From the NCBI GenBank assembly GCA_905182565.1, contig CAJJCB010000024.1, forward strand, positions 185,527 to 249,526: a stretch of DNA of 64,000 nt, read 5' to 3'. Source of the DNA: Acidimicrobiaceae bacterium. GTDB taxonomy: Bacteria; Actinomycetota; Acidimicrobiia; Acidimicrobiales; Poriferisodalaceae. Both the position numbers and the translations under genes were made by a program. Numbering within the stretch: position 1 is the first letter of the stretch; each line of letters begins with the position of its first letter. Below, piece by piece: positions 9,073 through 17,994 of this stretch. The notes beneath the pieces are model-generated. The model was not told the origin of the DNA. It worked only from the letters and a program-made list of their open reading frames with translations, and ran no database searches.

Positions 9073-9900
9073 CTATTCGAAACCAGTTGTTGGAGGCCTG
9101 CCGAACGGAGTGTTCGGTAATGTCTGTGATGTTGGCCATGTGACTGGGTTTAGATCACCGATGTATGCCTCGTCTAGCTTCATCTGTTGGCGGTCTGGAA
9201 TTAGATGTGGCCAGGGTTTTGAATATGTGCAACCATCTGGAAAATAGATGATGCAATAAACTCTTCGATCTTCTGAGCTTAGATTTGAATCGGCCCAATG
9301 CACGGTAAGGGAGTGATGGAATACAACTGTGCCAGGATCTGTTTCAATGGTGATAGGTGTGAGGTTTTTTGAAGCAGGGTGAGATTGATAGTCAAAAGGA
9401 GCTGTATTCCCAGTGATATCGCCAAATTTCTTAATTCCCGATCGATGAGAGCCACCTAGGTAGGTCATAGCCCCACCACCAATTTTTGATCCGTTGAAGG
9501 GAATCCATGCGGTTATGTGATCTTGCCCGGAGATCGGCCAGAAAGGAAGATCTTGGTGGGGATCAGTTTTACGTCCGCCCGACTTTTTATACAACGCTTG
9601 GTCATGCCAAATTCTAGTTTTTTTTGCGCCTAGAAGAGCAGCGCTTAATTCAGCTAAATCTGAATTAAACGTGAATTTCCTAACTGCTGTATCTGTTTCC
9701 CATAAATTTATGCATTGAGTGAATGATTGTTCGTAGATTGACATTTCATCAAGTGAGCGGTTATCGCCTCTGCTTCTAGAAGCGACGGCTAGGTCGACAG
9801 CATCTCCCATTGTCTTTAGCTGGCTTTTAGGAACGACATCAGGAATGGCTACCACACCAAAGGTATTGAACGCATCGATTTGCTTTTGAGTTGGTATCAC
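9073..9900 (-). CDS. Phytanoyl-CoA dioxygenase (PhyH) family Fe(II)/2-oxoglutarate oxygenase
   Basis: 275 residues. The iron facial triad is visible as H115-x-D117 (PHQDL) and a distal His near 201 (VHWADSN), with a following Arg (R212/R213) suited to bind 2-oxoglutarate. Members hydroxylate or otherwise oxidise lipids, ectoine or natural products. GTG start overlapping the stop of the upstream LLM gene by 4 bp (GTGA), so the two are translationally coupled. Last gene of the reverse-strand set with the methyltransferase and MFS exporter. Substrate unknown. Confidence 0.87.
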   Translation of the reverse strand: MIPTQKQIDAFNTFGVVAIPDVVPKSQLKTMGDAVDLAVASRSRGDNRSLDEMSIYEQSFTQCINLWETDTAVRKFTFNSDLAELSAALLGAKKTRIWHDQALYKKSGGRKTDPHQDLPFWPISGQDHITAWIPFNGSKIGGGAMTYLGGSHRSGIKKFGDITGNTAPFDYQSHPASKNLTPITIETDPGTVVFHHSLTVHWADSNLSSEDRRVYCIIYFPDGCTYSKPWPHLIPDRQQMKLDEAYIGDLNPVTWPTSQTLPNTPFGRPPTTGFE

Positions 9901-10931
9901 AATGTTTCGTGAGCTTTAAGTCGAGGTGCAACATGAGACGCAAAAAGCTCAATGCTAGAAGCAGCCAGTTCAGGTGGAACACCCGGAGGTAAACCCCATC
10001 CTGTCAAATCAGTAATGGAATGTTCAGTTATGAAATGTTGAAGAGCGATAGTTACTTCGTCAGGGTCGCCAACCACCCAGTTCTGAGGTATCGGATCAGA
10101 ATCTTTGTCCAGTGCGGTGTAGTTATCTTCAGTCGCCGCGAAAAATTTTGCGTAAACACTCATTCGATAGCGTTCTGCTTCTTTGACCAATGCCCAATCT
10201 CGTTCTTTGTCGTATGTCACCAAGAAAGATTTAAGGATTCCTACGCGGTACATGTTCGGATCCCGTCCTGAGGCAAGAAGCTCACTTTTCCACGGATCTA
10301 ATACGTCTCGTCTGTTGCCTTGAGGAAGTATGTGTGTGTCGAATCGGGCTGCCCGCATAGCACCAGCGTGGCTCATAGCAGCGATCCATAATGGTGGCCC
10401 ACCTGGTTGAATTGGTTTTGGGTGAACGTCAACATCGGTATAGGAGTATCGTTTACCTTTGAAGTTGATGGGCGTGTCACTCCATGCTTGTCGAAGAATT
10501 TCAATTCCCTCTTCGGTATGTGAGACCCTATTTTTGACGGGCATTCCAATTGCTTTAAATTCATGGGGTGCATATCCCATGCCTATGCCAAGTTCTATCC
10601 GGCCACCACTGAATTGATCGAGAACGGCCACGTCCTCAGCTAATCTCAGGGGGTCATAAAATGGTAAGAGCGCTATATCAGTACCGATTCGAATATTTTT
10701 TGTCGCACCTGCCACCACGCCAGCTGCTGGAACAAAGCCCGGTAGGTGACCGTCTTTAAGGAATCTGTGTTCCGAAAACCATACATGATCAAAACCGAGT
10801 TGGTCAGCTAGACGGATTTGTTCTAAACCTGCTGCATAGGAATCGGTGACAGAAACTCCGCTGCCGGGTCTTGTGCGAAAGTCGTAGGCGAGTCCGATCC
10901 GCAACTTCGGTTTAGATGATGTGAAGCTCAT
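9897..10931 (-). CDS. LLM-class (luciferase-like) flavin/F420-dependent oxidoreductase
   Basis: 344-residue TIM-barrel oxidoreductase of the bacterial luciferase superfamily. Characteristic segments include FDHVWFSEHRF, the strand RIGTDIALLPFYDPLRLAEDVA, GRIELGIGMGYAPHEF and the late PLWIAAMS. FMN versus F420 cannot be told from sequence, although other F420-type proteins occur nearby. Followed with a 4-bp overlap by the PhyH-type oxygenase, suggesting sequential oxidation of one substrate. The methyltransferase gene is 82 bp upstream. Confidence 0.86.
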   Translation of the reverse strand: MSFTSSKPKLRIGLAYDFRTRPGSGVSVTDSYAAGLEQIRLADQLGFDHVWFSEHRFLKDGHLPGFVPAAGVVAGATKNIRIGTDIALLPFYDPLRLAEDVAVLDQFSGGRIELGIGMGYAPHEFKAIGMPVKNRVSHTEEGIEILRQAWSDTPINFKGKRYSYTDVDVHPKPIQPGGPPLWIAAMSHAGAMRAARFDTHILPQGNRRDVLDPWKSELLASGRDPNMYRVGILKSFLVTYDKERDWALVKEAERYRMSVYAKFFAATEDNYTALDKDSDPIPQNWVVGDPDEVTIALQHFITEHSITDLTGWGLPPGVPPELAASSIELFASHVAPRLKAHETL

Positions 10932-11013
10932 AGACTAAAAGCTCTTTCATATGTAGGAGATTTTCGACTTCGAGGGATTGATTACTTGCATCAATTGTTT
11001 CATGATGCTGCAA

Positions 11014-12087
11014 TTATTGAGCGCGTCGGCTTATGAAGTAGCTGTTAGAACGATCATCTTTTACACCGGTTATTTCGATGTTTTCGAATCCAGCGCGACT
11101 AATGTACTCCGTTGCTGTTTGGTACCCCCAAGCGGTCCCAAGTCCTTCACCACCATAAGCCAGAGACACAGTCATGCAATGCATCGTAGACATTGTGTAC
11201 ATGTACGGTGCCATCGGTTCATTAAGATTTTCAGCCAGAACTGAAGACGCTTTAGGCTCTACGCACAAATAAGATCCACCGGGTTTAATCATTTCATATA
11301 TGCCGGCTAGCACCTGCTCTGGGTGTGCCTGGTCATGGATTGCGTCGAATGTTGTTACGAAGTCGAACCTTTCATGTTGGTTCAGAGCTGAAGCATCTGC
11401 GACTTCAAATGTCACATTCGAAAGATTAGCTGCCTCAGCTTGAGCTGCTGCAATACCTTTAGTTGACATGTCGAAACCTACAAAGCGACTGTTGGGAAAT
11501 GCCGCTCCTAAGATGCAAAGCGCTCGACCACTTCCGCAGCCTACGTCAGCGACGTCGATGCCTCTAGAGAGGTCATCTTGGACAGGCAGAATCGGAACGA
11601 TTTGCTCTAACAGAGTGCGTTGGAACCGGTTGTTGCTGGTTTCTGCCATTAATTCTTGAAAGCGCGGGTACCTGTCGTATGGAACTCCACCGCCATTCTT
11701 GAAGACCTCTACGATGTCTTCTTCAACTTCGCCGAGCAACGGGATCATTTGAAGCGGTATTGCAAGATTTAGCGGACCGCTGCGCCGAGTTAAGAGACCT
11801 GCATGCTCAGGTGGAAGAAAAAATGTTTCAGCGGTTGGGTCGTGTTCTAAAACACCGCCACAAGATAAGGCGCTAAGCCATTCACGAACGTAGCGTTCAT
11901 CGAGGTTAGCTGATTTAGAGATCTCGGCAGATGTAGCAGGTTGACACCCGTCCATGATGTCGAAGAGCCCTGTTTTGTGGCCGATACTTATCATGAGTGA
12001 TAAAGCTCCACCATTTATGATGCCGATCATTTGCCCCATGAAAGCTTTAGATTTAATTTTGCTGTCGCTCAAAGAGAGTTCCGTCAT
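11014..12087 (-). CDS. Class I SAM-dependent methyltransferase with N-terminal winged helix
   Basis: 357 residues in two parts: an N-terminal helical/winged-helix domain (~20-110), as in small-molecule O/N-methyltransferases and their relatives, and a C-terminal Rossmann methyltransferase domain with SAM motif I VADVGCGSG (~180) followed by the acidic strand FVGFDMS and a motif-II-like FDAIHDQ. The winged helix usually serves dimerisation or substrate binding, not DNA binding. Lies 33 bp downstream of the MFS exporter and 82 bp upstream of the LLM gene, all on the reverse strand. Acceptor unknown. Confidence 0.85.
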   Translation of the reverse strand: MTELSLSDSKIKSKAFMGQMIGIINGGALSLMISIGHKTGLFDIMDGCQPATSAEISKSANLDERYVREWLSALSCGGVLEHDPTAETFFLPPEHAGLLTRRSGPLNLAIPLQMIPLLGEVEEDIVEVFKNGGGVPYDRYPRFQELMAETSNNRFQRTLLEQIVPILPVQDDLSRGIDVADVGCGSGRALCILGAAFPNSRFVGFDMSTKGIAAAQAEAANLSNVTFEVADASALNQHERFDFVTTFDAIHDQAHPEQVLAGIYEMIKPGGSYLCVEPKASSVLAENLNEPMAPYMYTMSTMHCMTVSLAYGGEGLGTAWGYQTATEYISRAGFENIEITGVKDDRSNSYFISRRAQ

Positions 12088-12120
12088 TTAATTATTCTGA
12101 CAGGTTGTCTTAACCGATGC

Positions 12121-13569
12121 TCATTTCTTGATCTTTGATTTGGGGTAAGCGAAAAGCATGAGTGGGATTACTGCCATTTGCAGTCCAGCCAGTAATAACC
12201 ACATTAGGTCGTAGCGCCACACCTCATGGGTGCCATTTAGAATAGCAATAGCAGTTGCAGCTCCCATTGCTCCTACGGCGTATCGTAATGATTGGTGAAT
12301 GCCGTTTGCCGTGGCAATGGATTTAGCGGGTATCGCAAGGAGAGCAGCGCTGTTGAGCTGGCTCGCTAATACGCCCATTCCAAGTCCAAATAGCACGGTT
12401 GCAGGAAAGAACGAGAACCAGAAATTTATTGTTTCATTAAGAAAAAAGAACAACCAAATATGGCCACTGGCCGCCAGGAATGAGGCTAAACCCATCAGCC
12501 CTCTGAAACCATGTTTGTCTGCCCACCGACCGCTAAGTATTGCAACCAATGCTGAGATGACAGGAGCTGGCGTAAACGCTAATCCGATCGAGAGCTTACT
12601 GTAGTTCCATACTTCGGTGAGGTAGACCGGCCAAAGGAACCAGCTGGTGAATGCTCCAACCATTGATAATGCGACCGCAATATTAGCGACGGTAAAAGAC
12701 CTAATACGGAACAAGTCGAGATCGATTGCTGGCTCTGGATGATTTTTTGATCTGGAAACTAGCGAGGTGAGAAGGATAGCTGAGATCAAAAAACAGGTAA
12801 TAGTAATGGGGGCATTCCAACCCCAAGATCGTCCTTGGAGAGTGGCCAAAACTAAGAAGAAAATAGAACCGCTCCCCATCGAAATTCCAAGAAGATCTAG
12901 GGATTTGTTACTATCTCGTTCAGCTGTTTCATCTAGGAAAAATTTTGCTCCTATAAGACCTAGGCAACTAATAGGAGCCAAGATTAAATAGATTAAACGC
13001 CAGCTTCCGAATTCTAGAATGAAGGCGGCTAAGCCAGGAGCCAAGCCGGATGCCGCCATTCCGGCGGCCGCCCAAAGCCCTATGACACTTGCCTGTTTCG
13101 ATGGTAGGAACTTGGGAAGCACTAGAGCCAGAGATGAGGGAACGGTCAGCGCACCGCAAACTCCTTGAGCGGCACGAGCAGCAACTAGTATCCAGATGTT
13201 GTTAGCAAACCCTGCGGCTATTGAGCTGATTAATAGGCCAATGAGACCAAACTTGAATATTGGAAGGCGACCATAACGATCGGCTAGCCGCCCCCCGGAT
13301 AGCAAGGTAGATGAAAAAGCTAAAGCATAACCAGAGATGATCCAGCCGCTTGTCCCATTTGATATTCCAGGGAACGCTTTGACGATCTCAGGGAATGCAA
13401 CGTTGGAGACGGTTACGTTTATTGTCGCTAAAACAAATGCTAAGGAACCAGTAGCCAACGCCAGATAAGCGCGTGCGGAACTGCCTTCTATCTGTGTGTC
13501 CGATTGGCCAGCTATTGATGAAACAAAAAATACCGACGGAACCTTGTCGTTATTTTGTTCAGCGTTCAT
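12121..13569 (-). CDS. MFS drug:H+ antiporter of the DHA2 (14-TM, EmrB/QacA-like) type
   Basis: 482 residues, almost wholly hydrophobic, with about 14 membrane segments. Motif A is visible after TM2 (GRLADRYGR), and the TM5 antiporter region ending in GSWRLIYLI is of the EmrB type. The N-terminal ~35 residues are polar and cytoplasmic. Acts in the plasma membrane as a proton-driven exporter of hydrophobic compounds. First gene of the reverse-strand set exporter-methyltransferase-LLM-PhyH, so it may export the product or toxic substrate of those enzymes. Confidence 0.9.
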   Translation of the reverse strand: MNAEQNNDKVPSVFFVSSIAGQSDTQIEGSSARAYLALATGSLAFVLATINVTVSNVAFPEIVKAFPGISNGTSGWIISGYALAFSSTLLSGGRLADRYGRLPIFKFGLIGLLISSIAAGFANNIWILVAARAAQGVCGALTVPSSLALVLPKFLPSKQASVIGLWAAAGMAASGLAPGLAAFILEFGSWRLIYLILAPISCLGLIGAKFFLDETAERDSNKSLDLLGISMGSGSIFFLVLATLQGRSWGWNAPITITCFLISAILLTSLVSRSKNHPEPAIDLDLFRIRSFTVANIAVALSMVGAFTSWFLWPVYLTEVWNYSKLSIGLAFTPAPVISALVAILSGRWADKHGFRGLMGLASFLAASGHIWLFFFLNETINFWFSFFPATVLFGLGMGVLASQLNSAALLAIPAKSIATANGIHQSLRYAVGAMGAATAIAILNGTHEVWRYDLMWLLLAGLQMAVIPLMLFAYPKSKIKK

Positions 13570-13655
13570 TGCAGGAAGAGTACGCTGATTTGGGTTGGTA
13601 ACCCGTAATTGTTTTTTTCTGTAAAGCTTTAATATTCGAACTGAAGGTAGTCCTG

Positions 13656-14417
13656 ATGGAAACAGCAGAGAATTTGGTACTTGTCGAAAGATTCGACGCG
13701 ATAACAGTTTTTACGCTTAATCGCACCGAGAAGCGAAATGCGTTCAACGAAGCGTTAACAGGAGCGCTCGATAAAGCAATCAGCGATTTTGAAGACGATG
13801 CGAGTCAATGGGTAGGAATTCTTACAGGCGGTCCTGAGATGTTTTCTGCAGGAAGTGACATGAAAGATGGAAGCGGAAGCACTCAGCGTGGAGGAGAGTA
13901 CGGTTTGATTCGCCGCACCAGATTAAAACCGCTTATAGCTGCAGCGGAGGGTCTCGCTCTTGGAGGTGGCATGGAGATCTTGTTCTGTTGTGACTTAATT
14001 GTCGCCTCTGAGACGCTTAGGCTTGGGTTGCCTGAGGTGAAGCGAGGTCTCCTCCCCACTAGCGGAGGGCTATTTAGAGCTTTGCGTTCGCTCCCGCTGC
14101 ACGTAGCTAAGGAAGTTATCTTGACTGGCGAGGAACTATCGCCAAGTCGGGCCAGAGAGGTTGGGCTTATTTCGGAACTTGTGCCTGAAGGTCAAGCTCT
14201 TGAGGCAGCCCTAAAGATTGCAGCCAAGATTGTCTCTAATTCTCCCACATCCACTCAGGAAAGTTTGAAGGCGATGGAAGCGTATTTAGCATTAAACGAT
14301 GTTGATGCCTGGGGGTTGACAAAGACCGCTCGTAAAATAGTTTTTGCTAGCGAGGATAGGAAAGAAGGAACCTCTGCATTTTTTGAGCGCAGAGAGCCTT
14401 CTTGGAAGGGTAGGTAG
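13656..14417 (+). CDS. Enoyl-CoA hydratase/isomerase family protein
   Basis: 253-residue crotonase-fold protein. The oxyanion-hole segments are visible: FSAGSDMKDG (first half) and ALGGGMEILF (second half, with E in the first catalytic-Glu position), then LGLPEVKRGLLPTSGG with the second Glu. Both catalytic Glu positions of hydratases appear filled, so hydration of a 2-enoyl-CoA is likely. C-terminal FFERREPSWKGR is typical. ATG with a GAAGG site. Followed after 4 bp by the AhpD-like gene, then by the Ddn-type gene. Divergent from the MFS gene. Confidence 0.88.
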   Translation: METAENLVLVERFDAITVFTLNRTEKRNAFNEALTGALDKAISDFEDDASQWVGILTGGPEMFSAGSDMKDGSGSTQRGGEYGLIRRTRLKPLIAAAEGLALGGGMEILFCCDLIVASETLRLGLPEVKRGLLPTSGGLFRALRSLPLHVAKEVILTGEELSPSRAREVGLISELVPEGQALEAALKIAAKIVSNSPTSTQESLKAMEAYLALNDVDAWGLTKTARKIVFASEDRKEGTSAFFERREPSWKGR

Positions 14418-14421
14418 TGGG

Positions 14422-14991
14422 ATGACTCGTTTAGAACCTTTAGATGAAGATCTGCTGAGCGCTAATCAAAAAAGTTTGCGTGATGCTGTAGTAGGTACCC
14501 GAAAAGGACTCGGTCCTGATGTTTGGAAATCTGGCCCATTCGGGGTTTGGCAGCACGCCCCTGATCTGGGTATAAAGGCAGTGGAACTTGGGGCGCAGGT
14601 ACGCTTCGCTACGGAGCTTGATCCTCAGATGCGGGAAGTCGCGATCTGCTGTGTCGGTGTCCACTTCAAGTCCAAATTTGAGTTCGCAGCGCATGCAGCG
14701 ATAGCAATTTCGGAGGGCATTGATTCAAGCCATCTAGATGTGTTGGCTGAAGGAGGTAAACCTAGCTGGAAGCGGGAGTTGATGATCACTCAGGAATTTA
14801 CTGAGGAGCTCCTTCAGAGTGCTCGAGTAAGCGACTCCACTTATGGGGCTATGCTAAGTGCAGTAGGGGCGAAAGCTCTAGTTGAATTGGTCAGTACTAT
14901 TGGTTATTACTGTCTCGTCTCGCTTACTTTGAATGCTTTTCAGGTTGATTTAGCTGACTCAATGATCGATAGATGGCCAGAAGAGAGTTAA
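14422..14991 (+). CDS. Carboxymuconolactone decarboxylase / AhpD-like family protein
   Basis: 189 residues from the ATG at 14422, chosen because it follows the hydratase stop by 4 bp and a GGTAGGTAGTGGG site lies just before it; a longer reading from 14344 would overlap the hydratase. The core has the CMD pattern REVAICCVG, then EFAAHAAIA (E-x2-H) in the position of the AhpD-family proton-relay residues. A CxxC pair as in AhpD is absent (only adjacent CC), so peroxidase activity is doubtful. Function in the surrounding degradative set is unknown. Confidence 0.82.
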   Translation: MTRLEPLDEDLLSANQKSLRDAVVGTRKGLGPDVWKSGPFGVWQHAPDLGIKAVELGAQVRFATELDPQMREVAICCVGVHFKSKFEFAAHAAIAISEGIDSSHLDVLAEGGKPSWKRELMITQEFTEELLQSARVSDSTYGAMLSAVGAKALVELVSTIGYYCLVSLTLNAFQVDLADSMIDRWPEES

Positions 14992-15031
14992 GGTATGAGC
15001 AAAGCCTTAAAAGTTGCTCTAGGATCACAAT

Positions 15032-15475
15032 ATGACTTTTGATGGTGAATACGGTGCTTCTACTTGGGATTGGGTTGCGGAACAGGTTGAGGATTACGAG
15101 GGTTCCAATGGCGCTAAAGGGGCCACTCTGCGTGACACGGGGATGCCCATCATCATTATTACGACGGTTGGCCACAAAAGCGGTTTAGTTCGTAAAGTGC
15201 CGCTTATGAGAGTTGAGCGTGATGGCGAGTATGCAATTATAGCTTCTAAGGGTGGGGCTCCTGAGCAACCTGGTTGGTATCATAACCTTGTTGCAAATCC
15301 GAATATCCTTCTTCAAGATGGACCAGAACCGTATGAAACGGTGGTCCGTTTAGTGACGGGGGCAGAAAGAGAAGATTGGTGGGAACTTTCGGAGTCTATT
15401 TTTCCTCCATATAAAGATTACAAACAAAAAACTGATCGTGAAATTCCAGTATTTATTTCCGAATCGCGTGACTAA
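15032..15475 (+). CDS. Deazaflavin (F420)-dependent nitroreductase/quinone reductase, Ddn family
   Basis: 147-residue split-barrel protein of the Ddn/TIGR00026 family, known mainly from actinobacteria, which use reduced F420 to reduce quinones or nitro compounds. The family hallmarks are visible: TTVGHKSGLVRKVPL, then GGAPEQPGWYHNLVANP. Length is normal for the family. Starts 40 bp after the AhpD-like gene on the same strand. Its stop codon lies inside an inverted repeat shared with the convergent monooxygenase gene. Strong pointer to F420 use by this organism. Confidence 0.9.
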   Translation: MTFDGEYGASTWDWVAEQVEDYEGSNGAKGATLRDTGMPIIIITTVGHKSGLVRKVPLMRVERDGEYAIIASKGGAPEQPGWYHNLVANPNILLQDGPEPYETVVRLVTGAEREDWWELSESIFPPYKDYKQKTDREIPVFISESRD

Positions 15476-15506
15476 TAAGATTCCTAGTCTTATAAGCCTT
15501 ATTAGT
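15471..15506. terminator. Inverted repeat between convergent genes, possible bidirectional terminator
   Basis: Perfect 9-bp arms ACTAATAAG (15471-15479) and CTTATTAGT (15498-15506) flank an 18-base loop that itself contains CTTATAAG. Both converging genes end inside or at the edge of the repeat. The stem is AT-rich and has no long T run, so it would be a weak intrinsic terminator. Confidence 0.4.
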
Positions 15507-16759
15507 TAAATGATAATTGTTTGTGCGGAGCCGTTTAGCTGATCTTTAGCGAAACCTGCGGCGATCTTATAGCGGCTCATGTAGTCGTCTATCTCTGATC
15601 GTGGCATAATATCATCGATATCGTCGAAAACGCCTCCACATCGTTCCTCGATGATTCCTAGAATTCCGATTGGCCCCGCACCACGATTCCTCAGTACTAG
15701 CTCATTAATAGGGCCAAGTAATTGGGCTTCGTAAGCCGCCAGAGCCATGTTGTTGGCTCCATGTTCTAAAATTTTGGCGCCTAAGACTCTCGTGTCAATG
15801 ATTGCCTGACTAGCCCCGTTTGATCCAACTGGGTACATGGCATGTGCAGCATCACCTATAAGGCCAACTCGTTTGTCGACCCACTTGTCGATTGGGTCGC
15901 GATCTATCATTGGATACTCATAAATTTCATTTGCGGAGTCGATGAGATCTGGAATATTTAGCCAATCAAAGTCCCAGTCAGCAAACGCATCTTTAAATTT
16001 CGCAGCAGGAACTTGTTTATTCCAATCGCTGTCTGGCCAATCGGCTTCCACGTCATAGGTTAGTTCCGCTATCCAATTAACATCGGATAGTCCGGTGACG
16101 GGGTCGGGTCTACTGATTGGGTAGGAAACGAACCGTTGTTCTAGTTTCCCAACCAAAGTAAATGATGCCCCTGTTCTAATTGGCTTGGCTTGTGAAAGAC
16201 CGCGCCACATTACAGCACCTCCCCAAATTGGAGCTCCTTCATCTGGGTGCATTCTCTTTCGAACGACACTATTGATGCCATCTGCGGCAACTAATATTGA
16301 GCCTTCGTGTGTTTCTTTTACGCCCGCATTGTTTATTGTGTGAAGCGTGACGCCCTCTTGGGACTGGTTATAGTCGACAACGCGACTATCGGCTATTATT
16401 GCCTTGGCTCCCAACCTCTTTAGCGCTGCGCGATACATCATCATTTGCAGCTTGCCTCTGTGTACCGAGTATTGCGGCCAGTCATAACCAGCTAAGAGAC
16501 CACGAGGTTCTGCCCAGACGTCGTTTCCGTTCCGACCGACTAATGCCCATTCTTCAGTCTGTATCCCTATCTGATTCAAAGACGCGGATAAACCAAGATC
16601 GTATAACTCTCGAACAGCATTGGGCTGGAGATTGATTCCAACTCCGAGCGGCAGTATCTGATTTGCTGACTCAAATACTTTGACTGGAATACCTATTTGA
16701 TGGCAAGTAAGAGCCATCGCCATTCCAGCTATGCCGCCGCCGGCGACGAGAACTGTCAT
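15506..16759 (-). CDS. FAD-dependent aromatic-ring-type monooxygenase (class A)
   Basis: 417-residue single-component flavoprotein hydroxylase related to salicylate and 3-hydroxybenzoate hydroxylases. N-terminal dinucleotide motif AGGGIAG (6-12), the DG motif VAADGINSVVRKRMH in the middle and the GD motif GLIGDAAHAMYP near 290 are all present. Expected to hydroxylate an aromatic or enolic substrate with NAD(P)H and O2. ATG start. Located between two reverse-strand genes and convergent with the Ddn-type gene. Substrate unknown; no ring-cleavage operon is adjacent. Confidence 0.87.
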   Translation of the reverse strand: MTVLVAGGGIAGMAMALTCHQIGIPVKVFESANQILPLGVGINLQPNAVRELYDLGLSASLNQIGIQTEEWALVGRNGNDVWAEPRGLLAGYDWPQYSVHRGKLQMMMYRAALKRLGAKAIIADSRVVDYNQSQEGVTLHTINNAGVKETHEGSILVAADGINSVVRKRMHPDEGAPIWGGAVMWRGLSQAKPIRTGASFTLVGKLEQRFVSYPISRPDPVTGLSDVNWIAELTYDVEADWPDSDWNKQVPAAKFKDAFADWDFDWLNIPDLIDSANEIYEYPMIDRDPIDKWVDKRVGLIGDAAHAMYPVGSNGASQAIIDTRVLGAKILEHGANNMALAAYEAQLLGPINELVLRNRGAGPIGILGIIEERCGGVFDDIDDIMPRSEIDDYMSRYKIAAGFAKDQLNGSAQTIII

Positions 16760-16964
16760 AACGTTTTTCGAAGCTGAAGTTTGCCGGAGGAAGCAAGAAT
16801 GGCAGTGTTTCTGGTGTTTTGTGACATCAGGCTTGAGACTAGAGTAGTCAGTTTCATTTTTGCAACTAACTAACAGGAGATTTACTCGCTATTGATTCTA
16901 TGCCTTCGCCTAAAGGCTGGTCAACGAAACACAAAAGGCCTTGTGGACCGCTCGATGCCTATAT

Positions 16965-17822
16965 CTAGCTGTATTGATCTTTGAATTCAGATAATTTATC
17001 AAGTTTAGGAATGACTGTGTCAGCTTCGGCAGGTGGGATCGTGAAAACAATGCGATGAATGCCAGCTTCAATTAAAGAATCGACAACTTCTGCCTTAGGA
17101 GGTGTGCCAAATTGTCCGAATTCGAACGATTCAGGATCACGTCCAGCGTCTGAAGCCATTTGCTTTAGAGTAGTGATTTGCTCAGCAAAATCGTACCTGC
17201 CGCTGATTGGCATAAAACCATCGCAATATTCAATAATGTCTGCCATCGTTTTCGGTCCTGCGGCTCCACCTAGAATGATTGGCGGGTGAGGTTTCTGTGT
17301 TGGCTTTGGCCACTGCCAGCTTGAACTGAAATCGACGTGTTCGCCGTGGTACTCAGCTTCGTCGTTCATCCATAGCTCTTTCATCGCAAGAACTTTCTCG
17401 CGCATTACGGCGCGCCGTTCCGTGAACTGAACGCCATGATGATGTAACTCTTCTTTGTTCCACCCGTAACCAATTCCAAAAAGGAAGCGACCATCTGTTA
17501 AGGCATCTACGGTGGCTACACTTTTGGCAAGCCAGATAGGATCTCTTTGAGGCACGAGTGTGATGCCAGTTCCCAACTTAATTTTGCTAGTGACGGCCCC
17601 TGCCATTCCTAGCGCAATGAATTGATCATGCGTACGCCAGTACTCTTCTGGAAGAGGTGGCGCCTTTGGATTAAGGCCCCATGGAGATTCTCTACTAGTT
17701 GGAATATGACTGTGTTCCGGAAACCATAACGACTCAAAACCTCGATCTTCGACCTCTGTAGCAAGAGTCATTGGGTTGATAGCTTTGTCAGTGGGAAACA
17801 TATTAATACCGAAATGAGTCAT
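16965..17822 (-). CDS. LLM-class F420-dependent oxidoreductase (TIGR03619-like)
   Basis: 285 residues from the ATG at 17822; a TTG at 17876 would add 18 residues that do not resemble the family start. The protein opens with FGINMFPTD, then GFESLWFPEHSHIP, KLGTGITLVPQRDPIWLAK and GRFLFGIGYGWNKEELHHHG, the usual signature of actinobacterial F420-dependent LLM enzymes. It probably reduces or oxidises a small organic molecule with F420; the substrate is unknown. Single gene, divergent from ahcY, with 205 bp of gene-free DNA downstream. Confidence 0.87.
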   Translation of the reverse strand: MTHFGINMFPTDKAINPMTLATEVEDRGFESLWFPEHSHIPTSRESPWGLNPKAPPLPEEYWRTHDQFIALGMAGAVTSKIKLGTGITLVPQRDPIWLAKSVATVDALTDGRFLFGIGYGWNKEELHHHGVQFTERRAVMREKVLAMKELWMNDEAEYHGEHVDFSSSWQWPKPTQKPHPPIILGGAAGPKTMADIIEYCDGFMPISGRYDFAEQITTLKQMASDAGRDPESFEFGQFGTPPKAEVVDSLIEAGIHRIVFTIPPAEADTVIPKLDKLSEFKDQYS

Positions 17823-17994
17823 GTGATGATCATAATATCTGCTGTTGCTGAGTGCACTGAGATCTATCGCTTTCAACGAATAGGTAGGACTTTGACGGGT
17901 GCACTTGATGTCTGTCCCAGAGTTGTTCAGAGTTAGGACTTGTTAATCGAGAATAGAGACACCAACTTTTCTCCAGGCATGCCAAACTCAGTGG

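Noticed and set aside
14344..14421. Longer start of the AhpD-like gene inside the preceding hydratase gene
   Set aside because: Would overlap the hydratase by 74 bp; the ATG at 14422 has a good ribosome-binding site and lies right after its stop.
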